Source of the DNA: Bdellovibrionales bacterium
Lineage (GTDB): Bacteria; Bdellovibrionota; Bacteriovoracia; Bacteriovoracales; Bacteriovoracaceae
Direction: 5' to 3'
Assembly (NCBI GenBank): GCA_005791855.1
Contig: SXUH01000049.1
Coordinates: 1 to 6,206 of the forward strand
Length of the DNA: 6,206 nt
Shown here: positions 1-5,400 of the stretch, in pieces
How the letters are laid out: every line of letters begins with the position of its first letter
Position numbering within the stretch: the first letter of the stretch is position 1
Notes under the pieces: generated by a model
Seen by the model: the letters and a program-made list of their open reading frames with translations, nothing else
Databases searched by the model: none
What the model was told of the DNA's origin: nothing
Translations under genes and position numbers: made by a program

Positions 1-114
1 CCAACCACTGATCCTGCCCAACCAACACCAACGCCGACTCCGACACCAGAAGCGCCTGCCCCTGCTCCAGCTCCCGGAACGGAAGTCCCAACGGCGCCAG
101 TGGGAACGGTGTAA
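1..114 (+). CDS. C-terminal end of a Pro/Thr/Ala-rich protein (partial, 5' end outside window)
   Basis: Frame 1 is open from the first base to a TAA at 112-114 and gives 37 residues. The tail is low-complexity: alternating Thr-Pro pairs, then Ala-Pro pairs, ending in ...APVGTV. Such tails are usually disordered linkers or extracytoplasmic ends, so a surface or envelope protein is possible, but no domain is visible and no function can be named. A strong terminator begins 30 bp after the stop, as expected at the end of a transcription unit. The reading frame is credible because the Pro-rich composition is consistent up to the stop and the terminator follows at once; identity is unknown. Confidence 0.6.
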   Translation, partial: PTTDPAQPTPTPTPTPEAPAPAPAPGTEVPTAPVGTV

Positions 115-143
115 TTTCGAGGGAAGTTTTAGAGAGAAGACAT

Positions 144-178
144 AAAAAAAGGGAGCCCCTGCTCGGCTCCCTTCTTTT
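144..178 (+). terminator. Intrinsic, probably bidirectional terminator
   Basis: A perfect 7-bp GC-rich stem, GGGAGCC (151-157) with GGCTCCC (165-171), closes a 7-nt loop. It is preceded by a run of seven A (144-150) and followed by TTCTTTT (172-178). On the + strand it ends the Pro-rich gene. Read on the minus strand, the A run becomes a perfect U tract, so it could stop transcripts from either side. No minus-strand gene is visible immediately to its right. Confidence 0.85.
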
Positions 179-197
179 CGGCATCTTGCCTTTTAGA

Positions 198-212
198 GTG
201 ACATCCTGTCAC
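198..212. repeat. Perfect inverted repeat GTGACA-TCC-TGTCAC
   Basis: Six-base arms (198-203 and 207-212) flank a 3-nt spacer in the intergenic region, about 100 bp upstream of the candidate promoter at 311-339. There is no U tract after it, so it is not a typical terminator. It could be a binding site for a dimeric regulator or a small hairpin in an RNA. The shape is directly visible; the role is inferred. Confidence 0.35.
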
Positions 213-293
213 ATCTTACATCTAGTATAGCTTAAATTTTTTCAGGACAAAGGAAAATAACGGAAGGAAAATTTTTCCAAGGGATCTTATTTA

Positions 294-305
294 AACTTCG
301 AAGTT
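294..305. promoter_or_regulatory. 12-bp perfect palindrome, possible operator
   Basis: AACTTCGAAGTT is self-complementary over all 12 bases. It ends 5 bp before the candidate -35 box at 311-316, a position where an activator, or a repressor overlapping the polymerase footprint, would bind. A second copy was not seen in the window. Function is inferred from symmetry and placement only. Confidence 0.35.
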
Positions 306-310
306 GGGGC

Positions 311-339
311 TCAACAAATGACGAGACTAACTTTACAAT
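311..339 (+). promoter_or_regulatory. Candidate sigma70-type promoter for the three-gene operon
   Basis: TCAACA (311-316, four of six matches to TTGACA) is followed, after a 17-bp spacer, by TACAAT (334-339, five of six matches to TATAAT). Transcription would start near 346 and leave a leader of about 50 nt before the ATG at 396. The region is AT-rich and lies downstream of the terminator, where a new transcription unit is expected. The interval 115-395 contains no other gene that I can support. Confidence 0.45.
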
Positions 340-383
340 AATCTTAATACTTTTAATTAAGGCCTGGAAACATCTAGAGTACT

Positions 384-387
384 GGAG
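384..387 (+). promoter_or_regulatory. Shine-Dalgarno GGAG that decides the start at 396
   Basis: GGAG lies 8 nt before the ATG at 396. An in-frame GTG at 387 would overlap this same GGAG and so could not use it. The ATG is therefore the better start, three codons shorter than the longest open frame. Confidence 0.65.
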
Positions 388-395
388 TGAATAAG

Positions 396-728
396 ATGAG
401 TAGTCTCTCGGGAAGAAACAAGAAGAAAGCTTTCTACAAGACCTTTACCTACTACCTCCCGGCCCCGCCCTCTCGGAAATCGGGCTACCGCGAGAGAGAA
501 CTCGACAAGATCCTCCAGGGGTTCATGGACTCCGGCTTCACCCTCGAGTCCCTCCACACGCAGGCGATCTCCCACGAGCACGGCGGGATGTACGTCCTCG
601 CGGTGTTCAAGACCACCTCCAAGAAAGTATCAGATCTAGACCTAAACCAGGATCTGCAGGAGCGCTTCAAGCTCTCCCACACGCACTCCTCTCCGGACAT
701 CATCCTGGACGAGGAAGAAGATGTGTAA
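396..728 (+). CDS. Small hypothetical cytoplasmic protein, first gene of operon
   Basis: A 110-aa protein with no signal peptide or membrane segment. The N-terminus is basic and rich in Lys (SGRNKKKAFYKTF), the middle looks like a mixed alpha/beta unit (RERELDKILQGFMDSGFTLE, then a strand-like GGMYVLAVFKTTSK), and the C-terminus is acidic (DEEEDV). The layout of a helix, GFxLE and a hydrophobic strand is faintly like small DUF4177-type folds, but this is only an impression and no function is claimed. It is the promoter-proximal gene, and its last 8 nt overlap the start of the lipoprotein gene, which implies translational coupling. Codon use changes from mixed in the first 20 or so codons to strongly G/C-ending, with a small AT-ending island near 625-650 (GTA TCA GAT CTA). 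The ATG at 396 is chosen over GTG 387 because of the ribosome-binding site. Confidence 0.8.
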   Translation: MSSLSGRNKKKAFYKTFTYYLPAPPSRKSGYRERELDKILQGFMDSGFTLESLHTQAISHEHGGMYVLAVFKTTSKKVSDLDLNQDLQERFKLSHTHSSPDIILDEEEDV

Positions 729-1977
729 GCTCCTCCTCCTCTTCCTCGTCTCCGGCTGCGCCTTCTTCATCGAGCGGATCGACACCTCTTTGGTCTCCGA
801 GAGGAAGACGCCGAAGGACGAGCTGGAGAAGCCCGGGTACTGCCCGCTCGACAAGAAGTACCGGCTCCAGCTCGTGGGGACCAGCGACAACTCCCAGAGC
901 GTCTACCTGGACCTGGTCCGGTCCCTCGGAGCGGAGACGCTGGACTTCTTCGACCACTTCGCCCTCTGGAACCTGCTCCAGTTCTCGACCAGGCCCGACC
1001 AGTCCTCGCCGACCTCCCGGCTCCAGGTCATGCTCCACCAGAAGGGCAAGAGCTCCTACTACGACTTCTTCTCCGAGGATCCGGACCGCCAGTACCCGTA
1101 CCTCTTCGGGGTCGACTGGATCCTGAGGAAGTTCGGGAAGAAGCGCTCCCTCGAGTACTACGCCGGCGTCCTGGACAAGCACCTCGGGCAGAAGCTCAAG
1201 ATCGGAAAGGACTTCGAGAGCTTCCTCTTCTACAACCTGAAGTACATCAAGGACAACCCGGACCTCGCGCCCTACTACCTCCGGGGCACGGACGTGCTGA
1301 AGGAGAACGAGACCTCGCCGGCGCTCACCTACGGGAAGATCATCGCCATCTTCCGGCGGGCCCAGAAGGCGCAGAACATCGTGGTGAACACCTCGCTCAC
1401 GAAGTTCGTCACGGAGAAGGGAAACAGCGGCAGCTGCAACTACGACTTCAGCCTCTACGACAAGTCCATCTTCCTCATCGACAAGGCCATCCCGTCCTCG
1501 AACGTCTACGGCCTCTCCCAGGGCCCGTCGGCCTTCATGGCGGCTTCGGCGCAGAAGCTCACCAGCATCGAATCCTTCGAGGGCCTCCCGCTCTTCAAGG
1601 GGATCTCCAAGGTGCGGAGCTCCGCGGTCTGCCTCATCGAAACCGGGGACGACAAGATCTGGACCTTCTCCAACCAGAGCCGGGACCCGGGCCAGCACCT
1701 CTTCCACCTGATCCGCTACGGCCTGCCGGCGAGCAAGTCGACGGCGGAGGTGGACAAGCTCATCCACCACTCCCGGCACCTCTTCCTCTCGGATCCGGTG
1801 AGGCTCATCATCGAATCCCGCAAGAGCGGGAAGGAGCAGATCGAAAACCTCCTCAAGCTCAACCTTCCGATCTACAACGCGGACAAGCTCGGGAACATCT
1901 GGGCCTACACCCTCTTCGAGAAAGAAAACCGCTTCATCATCGACGGGCGAAACCCGGGAGCGTTCAAGTGCCAGTGA
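721..1977 (+). CDS. Hypothetical lipoprotein, 418 aa
   Basis: The N-terminus MCKLLLLFLVSGC carries a lipobox (LVSGC). Signal peptidase II would cut before Cys13, after an unusually short signal of 12 residues with a single Lys. Ala follows the Cys, so there is no Asp inner-membrane retention signal and outer-membrane sorting is likely in a Gram-negative cell. The mature part of about 405 residues has no motif that I recognise. It is rich in Tyr, Phe, Lys and Ser, probably alpha/beta, with several scattered cysteines (for example GYCPLDK, GSCNYDF, AVCLIE and the C-terminal FKCQ). GAGGA at 711-715 gives a good ribosome-binding site, 5 nt before the ATG. The gene overlaps its upstream neighbour by 8 nt and its downstream neighbour by 10 nt. 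Codons are almost all G/C-ending; TTG occurs at codon 24 and TTA was not seen. The operon suggests a job shared with the small Fe-S protein, but the function is unknown. Confidence 0.88.
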   Translation: MCKLLLLFLVSGCAFFIERIDTSLVSERKTPKDELEKPGYCPLDKKYRLQLVGTSDNSQSVYLDLVRSLGAETLDFFDHFALWNLLQFSTRPDQSSPTSRLQVMLHQKGKSSYYDFFSEDPDRQYPYLFGVDWILRKFGKKRSLEYYAGVLDKHLGQKLKIGKDFESFLFYNLKYIKDNPDLAPYYLRGTDVLKENETSPALTYGKIIAIFRRAQKAQNIVVNTSLTKFVTEKGNSGSCNYDFSLYDKSIFLIDKAIPSSNVYGLSQGPSAFMAASAQKLTSIESFEGLPLFKGISKVRSSAVCLIETGDDKIWTFSNQSRDPGQHLFHLIRYGLPASKSTAEVDKLIHHSRHLFLSDPVRLIIESRKSGKEQIENLLKLNLPIYNADKLGNIWAYTLFEKENRFIIDGRNPGAFKCQ

Positions 1978-2216
1978 TCCGCGTGAAGGGCCGAGCCAGC
2001 GGGACCACCCGGACGATCGAAGTCCCGGAGTCCGACCTCGACGAGCTCCTCCTCTTCTGGCTCCGGAAGAACGGCGTCACCATCGCCTCGTCCTGCGACG
2101 GCGAGGGCGTGTGCAAACGCTGCGAGATTCAGAACGGCTGGCTGACGTGCCAGATGACCGTCGGACTCCTGCTCCGCCGGTCCCCGGCGGGAGAGGTCGA
2201 GGTATCCTACCTCTAG
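1968..2216 (+). CDS. Small [2Fe-2S] ferredoxin-like protein with contracted cluster loop
   Basis: An 82-aa protein with an N-terminal beta-hairpin-like stretch, an acidic helix (SDLDELLLFWLRKNG), then Cys43-x5-Cys49-x2-Cys52 and Cys61 in GWLTCQ. The C-x5-C-x2-C spacing matches adrenodoxin/Isc-type ferredoxins, and LTCQ resembles the usual xLxCQ around the fourth ligand. However, only 8 residues separate Cys52 from Cys61, where classic ferredoxins have roughly 30. It is therefore a short relative that probably still binds a [2Fe-2S] cluster and carries single electrons; cluster binding is inferred from the cysteines. The start is GTG 1968, with GGGAG at 1956-1960 spaced 7 nt. A GTG at 1974 would give a 4-nt GTGA overlap with the preceding stop but has poorer spacing (13 nt). 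The gene overlaps the lipoprotein gene by 10 nt and shares its stop region with the convergent gene. Confidence 0.8.
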   Translation: MPVIRVKGRASGTTRTIEVPESDLDELLLFWLRKNGVTIASSCDGEGVCKRCEIQNGWLTCQMTVGLLLRRSPAGEVEVSYL

Positions 2217-2992
2217 AGCTTCTTGATCTTCCCGGTCCCGAGGACGAAGAAGGTCTGCGTGTTGGTCATGGTCTTGACGATGGTCGAGACGTTGTACTCG
2301 AGGATCATCGTGAGTCCGGCGACCGGATTTTCTCTGGTGGCCATGTTCTGGATCCCGCCGACCTTCATCGAGGCCGTGAAGTCGTACCCGAAGAGGACCT
2401 CCACGTTGTCGTTCTGCATCTGCGCGGCCGTGATGTAGGCGCCCTTCCCGTCGTGGGTTCCGCCGTAGGAGTAGAGGACGCTGAAGTCGTACTTCACCAC
2501 GTCCATGCCGAAGTAGTTGGTGTACACCACCTTGAAGCTCCTCTTCACCGGCGCCTTCCAGTTCTCGGTCTCGAAGATGTCGACCGCGCCCTCGCCCTGC
2601 CGCGGGATCACGCTCACGGGAGCGTAGGTGGTGGTGATCGTCGGCTTGCCCTTGATCACTAACCGGTAGACGTCTTCCCCGAGGGCCACGATGTCCCGGG
2701 CGATGCTTACGATCCGGCCGAAGCGTCCGCGGTCCTGGCCCCAGCCGCCGGGGTACCACGGATCCTGCTGCTGGTACTGCTTGTAGGTGTCGTTGTATGT
2801 TTGCTGTTCGAGGACCTTGTGCGTGTTCTGATTGAAGACATCCTTCGTTGTCTCGACGAGCTTAATCTCTTTGATCGACAGGTACTTCCTGTCACCCTCG
2901 GTGAGGCTCTCGGCATCGAAGTAGGCGTGGGCACCAGATACTAAGAAGAGAGCTGTAACTGCCGTCGCAATCCTTACCTTCATGAAATCCAT
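2213..2992 (-). CDS. Exported protein of unknown function, 259 aa
   Basis: A Sec signal peptide is clear: a basic start (MKVR), a hydrophobic core and a cleavage site after SGAHA, giving a periplasmic or secreted protein. There is no lipobox Cys; no cysteine occurs at all. After a charged N-terminal section (residues 25-75, with a Gln-rich stretch KQYQQQDPWYPGGWGQ), the remainder is rich in aromatic and beta-forming residues (TTTYAPVSVIP, RSFKVVYTNYF, VLFGYDFTASMKVGG), suggesting a beta-sandwich or similar fold. I do not recognise the family. Two starts are possible: ATG 2992, with GAGG 4 nt upstream, and ATG 2983, which gives the more classical signal MKVRIATAV but places GAGG 13 nt away. 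The first 45 or so codons are mixed in composition, the rest strongly G/C-ending. It stands alone between a convergent operon and a divergent nuclease gene. Confidence 0.82.
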   Translation of the reverse strand: MDFMKVRIATAVTALFLVSGAHAYFDAESLTEGDRKYLSIKEIKLVETTKDVFNQNTHKVLEQQTYNDTYKQYQQQDPWYPGGWGQDRGRFGRIVSIARDIVALGEDVYRLVIKGKPTITTTYAPVSVIPRQGEGAVDIFETENWKAPVKRSFKVVYTNYFGMDVVKYDFSVLYSYGGTHDGKGAYITAAQMQNDNVEVLFGYDFTASMKVGGIQNMATRENPVAGLTMILEYNVSTIVKTMTNTQTFFVLGTGKIKKL

Positions 2993-3215
2993 GATTCCTC
3001 ACTTGTGGAAATTTCTGGGGCGTAGAAGACCACTCCCGACCTATAAAGTCAATTTTTAAAGCTAAAATATATGGCGCAACAGGTTAATACTATGCGTGTA
3101 ATTATTTCGCGTATTTTGTTTGCCTATATCAAGAGTTTAGTCGTATCGTACCGATCAAATTAATAAGCCATTCTAATACATTACATTAACCGGGCTTATA
3201 TAAAAGGTCAGATCC
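2993..3215. promoter_or_regulatory. AT-rich divergent intergenic region
   Basis: These 223 bp separate two divergently transcribed genes, so they should hold both promoters. For the + strand nuclease, TCTAAT (3172-3177) is five of six to a -10 box but has no good -35; AAAGG (3203-3207) is its ribosome-binding site, 8 nt before the ATG. For the minus-strand gene, TTGACT (complement of 3047-3052) is a good -35 but no convincing -10 lies 17 nt beyond it. GAGG (complement of 2997-3000) is that gene's Shine-Dalgarno. No ORF, RNA gene or strong hairpin was found here. Confidence 0.5.
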
Positions 3216-4103
3216 ATGAAAGTTCTCGCATGCGTTCTTAGTCTTCTGTCCACCTTCTCCGTCTATGCGTTCACCATTGGAGCCTACAACATTCGAAATT
3301 TCGACTACGATGAACGGGCCCGGATCAAAACTGATAAGCCCACGCTCGCCAATATTTTGGCCAGCTTAAAGTTCGACGTGCTAAGCGTCGAAGAAATCAA
3401 TAACACCAAAGAGTTTGAAAACTTCCTGGCCGCTACCTTCCCCTTCCTTGGAGTCGAACTGTCTCGTTGCGGCGGGGCCCACGGGCAGCAGCTCGGGTTC
3501 ATCTACAATAAAAATACCGTCGAGCTCCTCGCCTTCCAAGAGGACATGAGGGTCACCAGACCGGGGACCCAGGGCTCCTGCGACGGCAGCTCCCGTCCAC
3601 TGGCCATCGGTCTGTTCCGAATCAGGGCCACGGGCCAGAAGTTCCACGGAATGACGGCCCACCTGAAAGCGGGCTCGACCCCGGACGCCATCAACACCAG
3701 GAACAAGCAGTACGCCGTCCTCCGGAACATCATCCTGGAGCTCCGGACCAAGACCGGCGTCCCGGACGCCTTCCTCGCCGGGGACCTGAACACGACGGAG
3801 TTCCTCTCCCGCGGATCCGACTTCCGCATCCTCACGGACCTGGTGAAGAGCGTGGGCATGGTCAACCTTACCCAGAACGCCACTTGCTCGGCGTACTGGT
3901 GGGGCGGATCTAACGACGGGATCGAGTCCCCGTCTCTCCTCGACCACGTCATCGTGACCCCGGGCCTGGTCCGGACCAGGGTGACCGGTCAGGTTCATGG
4001 CCACTGCCAGCGAGTGAACTGCAAACCCGCCACCCCGGCCCAGCTCGGGATCAGCTACCAGGGCGTCTCGGACCACTGCCCGGTGACCATGACCATTCAA
4101 TAA
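3216..4103 (+). CDS. Exported endonuclease/exonuclease/phosphatase (EEP, DNase I-like) family protein
   Basis: A 295-aa protein with a Sec signal peptide (residues 1-18, cleavage likely after SVYA). The EEP fold motifs appear in order: AYNIRNF with Asn25, LSVEEI with Glu60 (metal binding), TAHLK with catalytic His149, GDLNTTE with Asp190 and Asn192, LLDHVIV with Asp243, and the terminal SDHCPV with Asp286-His287. All key positions are present, so it should be an active Mg-dependent phosphodiesterase, most likely a nuclease acting in the periplasm or outside the cell. The substrate (DNA, RNA or another phosphodiester) cannot be told from sequence. The mature protein has six cysteines (85, 122, 224, 264, 269, 288), an even number that suits disulfide bonds in an exported enzyme. 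Third-position G/C rises from 63 of the first 100 codons to 171 of the next 190. The exonuclease gene follows 50 bp downstream. Confidence 0.9.
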   Translation: MKVLACVLSLLSTFSVYAFTIGAYNIRNFDYDERARIKTDKPTLANILASLKFDVLSVEEINNTKEFENFLAATFPFLGVELSRCGGAHGQQLGFIYNKNTVELLAFQEDMRVTRPGTQGSCDGSSRPLAIGLFRIRATGQKFHGMTAHLKAGSTPDAINTRNKQYAVLRNIILELRTKTGVPDAFLAGDLNTTEFLSRGSDFRILTDLVKSVGMVNLTQNATCSAYWWGGSNDGIESPSLLDHVIVTPGLVRTRVTGQVHGHCQRVNCKPATPAQLGISYQGVSDHCPVTMTIQ

Positions 4104-4118
4104 ATCGTTGCCCTCCCT

Positions 4119-4145
4119 CCTCGCCCCCTCTAGAATGGGGTGAGG
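4119..4145 (+). promoter_or_regulatory. Hairpin that masks the exonuclease Shine-Dalgarno
   Basis: The arm 4119-4127 (CCTCGCCCC) can pair with 4137-4145 (GGGGTGAGG) over nine consecutive pairs, eight Watson-Crick and one G-U, around a 9-nt loop containing TCTAGA. The 3' arm contains the first four bases of GAGGAG (4142-4147), the ribosome-binding site 6 nt before ATG 4154. A closed hairpin would hide it. The hairpin might instead slow transcription leaving the nuclease gene, but only three T follow, so it is a poor terminator. Pairing is read from sequence; regulation is inferred. Confidence 0.5.
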
Positions 4146-4153
4146 AGTTTCCC

Positions 4154-4744
4154 ATGAAATACTTAAGCATCGACCTCGAGGCCACCGGGCTCGCCCAGGA
4201 CTGTCTCATCATCGAATTCGCCATGATCCCGTTCGATACCCAGTTCCGTCGGCTGGAGGACTCGCTGGCGAGGTCCGTGTACATCCACTGCCCGTCCTTC
4301 GAAGACCTGAAGCCCACCCTCGACCCCTGGGTCCAGGAGCACAACGAGAAGATCATCCGCAAGGCCCACCAGGATGGCCTGATGCTCTCGGAGTTCAAGG
4401 AATTCCTCAAGACCTACCTGGAGAGCCCGGAGGTGCGCCAGTACTTCGGGAATCAGAAGATCGTCCTCTTCGGAAAGTCCATGTCCGCCATCGACCTACC
4501 GTTCCTCAACCGGGACCTCGGCTGGGAGTTCATGCGGAAGTACTTCCACCACCGGAACCTCGACCTCTCGGGCCTGGGGTACGCGCTCATCGACCTGGGG
4601 CTCCTACCGCAGGGAATGGACTCGGGGACCAACCTCATGAACCACCTGGGGATGGGGGCCGTCGCCCACACCGCACTCGAGGACGCCAAGAACACGGCCA
4701 TCATGTACCTCAAGCTCCTGGATAAGTTTTCGACGAAGGGTTAG
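4154..4744 (+). CDS. DEDDh 3'-5' exonuclease, oligoribonuclease-like
   Basis: A 196-aa cytoplasmic protein with the full DEDDh set: Exo I DLEATGL (Asp7, Glu9), Exo II in GKSMSAIDLPFL (Asp114), and Exo III AHTALEDA (His172, Asp177). These residues bind two metal ions and remove nucleotides from 3' ends. Similarity to Orn goes beyond the catalytic residues: IIEFAMI after Exo I, W...EHN in the middle, and YFHHRNLDLSGL, very close to the YFHYRNLDVSTL block of Orn. It is slightly longer than Orn (about 180 aa), and its Exo III region is differently spaced. It may therefore hydrolyse short RNA oligonucleotides or pGpG, or be a sister RNase T/DnaQ-type enzyme; I leave the symbol empty. The ATG is set by GAGGAG at 4142-4147. 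It lies 50 bp after the nuclease gene and may be co-transcribed with it. Its TAG overlaps the convergent M23 gene's stop by 4 nt. Confidence 0.88.
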   Translation: MKYLSIDLEATGLAQDCLIIEFAMIPFDTQFRRLEDSLARSVYIHCPSFEDLKPTLDPWVQEHNEKIIRKAHQDGLMLSEFKEFLKTYLESPEVRQYFGNQKIVLFGKSMSAIDLPFLNRDLGWEFMRKYFHHRNLDLSGLGYALIDLGLLPQGMDSGTNLMNHLGMGAVAHTALEDAKNTAIMYLKLLDKFSTKG

Positions 4745-5400
4745 TTGCCGGAGCTCTGGGAGAGGTACTGCTGAGGGTTCCGCACCACGTCCTTGATTCG
4801 GATCTCGAAGTGCAGGTGGGGGCCGGTGGAGCGGCCGGTGTTTCCGATCTCCGCGATGATCTGCCCGCGCTTCACTCGCTCGCCCTTGTCGACCTTGTTC
4901 TTCCGGTTGTGGGCGTAGACGGTGAACATGTCGTTGCCGTGGGCGAGGACGATCATGTTCCCGTACCCGCGGATCCCGTTGTCCGAGTAGATCACGACTC
5001 CGGTGTCCACGGCGACGATGGGCGTGCCCCGCGGGGCCGGGATGTCGATGCCGTCGTGGTGCTTCCGTCCCCGGGGCCCGAACTGGGAGGAGACGCGGTA
5101 GAAGTTCGGAACGGGCCACAGGAAGCGTCCGGTCCCGAGGTTGGCGTAGTCTTCGACCACGTAGGTGTCTTTGAGGAAGTAGGCGATCCCGACCTTGCTC
5201 GGGATGAAGATCCATTCCCGCCCCTGGAAGGACTTGTCCGGGTTGGCGAGCTTGAGTTCCTTCAGGGTGTACCCGTAGGTCTTGGCGACCTTACTGAACT
5301 CCGACGGGGTCTCGACGTACACGTACTGCCCGCTCTTCATGGACGAGCACGAGCCAACGAACAGGAACAGGATGAATAAGTTAAGAACCAAGTTTAGCAT
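4741..5400 (-). CDS. LysM-M23 peptidase lipoprotein, NlpD-type
   Basis: A 219-aa protein. Residues 1-17 form a lipoprotein signal ending LFVGSC, with Cys18 lipidated. Residues about 26-68 form a divergent LysM (KVAKTYGYTLKELKLANP ... IFIP) that would bind peptidoglycan. Residues about 102-212 are a LytM/M23 domain with every zinc and catalytic residue: His115 and Asp119 (HDGID), His164 (VYAHN), and His195 and His197 (HLHFE). E. coli NlpD and EnvC have lost these residues and act only as amidase activators. This copy should be an active endopeptidase that cuts peptide cross-links. In gammaproteobacteria nlpD lies just after surE (surE-pcm-nlpD-rpoS); here it follows surE directly without pcm, overlapping it by 20 nt, so coupled translation is likely. 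GAGA about 8 nt upstream of the ATG serves as a modest ribosome-binding site. The start codon region is AT-rich, the rest strongly G/C-ending. Confidence 0.9.
   Translation of the reverse strand: MLNLVLNLFILFLFVGSCSSMKSGQYVYVETPSEFSKVAKTYGYTLKELKLANPDKSFQGREWIFIPSKVGIAYFLKDTYVVEDYANLGTGRFLWPVPNFYRVSSQFGPRGRKHHDGIDIPAPRGTPIVAVDTGVVIYSDNGIRGYGNMIVLAHGNDMFTVYAHNRKNKVDKGERVKRGQIIAEIGNTGRSTGPHLHFEIRIKDVVRNPQQYLSQSSGN

Noticed and set aside
387..395. GTG at 387 as start of the first operon gene
   Set aside because: It overlaps the only good Shine-Dalgarno (GGAG 384-387), which is properly spaced for the ATG at 396.
700..1779. Long minus-strand open frame (359 codons) opposite the lipoprotein gene
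   Set aside because: Its translation is a repetitive Leu/Glu/Val/Arg-rich string with no fold-like pattern. It arises because the sense gene uses G/C-ending codons that remove stops from the opposite strand. The sense gene has the lipobox, ribosome-binding site and operon overlaps.
2111..2662. Plus-strand open frame of 183 codons across the convergent junction
   Set aside because: It runs through the Fe-S gene in another frame and antisense to the exported protein, and its product is a Gly/Val/Asp/His/Arg-rich shadow sequence.
3381..4100. Long minus-strand open frames opposite the EEP nuclease
   Set aside because: These are mirror frames of GC-rich codons. The + strand frame holds every EEP catalytic motif and a signal peptide.
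3216..4103. Horizontal acquisition of the GC-rich blocks
   Set aside because: The composition changes lie inside intact, conserved reading frames and recur in nearly every gene of the window, and no mobile element, tRNA or direct repeat borders them.
4119..4150. Intrinsic terminator after the EEP nuclease
   Set aside because: The stem is good, but only three T follow it and the stem overlaps the next gene's ribosome-binding site, so regulation of translation explains it better.
4604..5379. Alternative frames on both strands over the M23 gene
   Set aside because: Arg/Pro/His-rich or Val/Asp-rich compositions typical of shadow frames; the M23 frame has an intact lipobox, LysM and zinc motifs.
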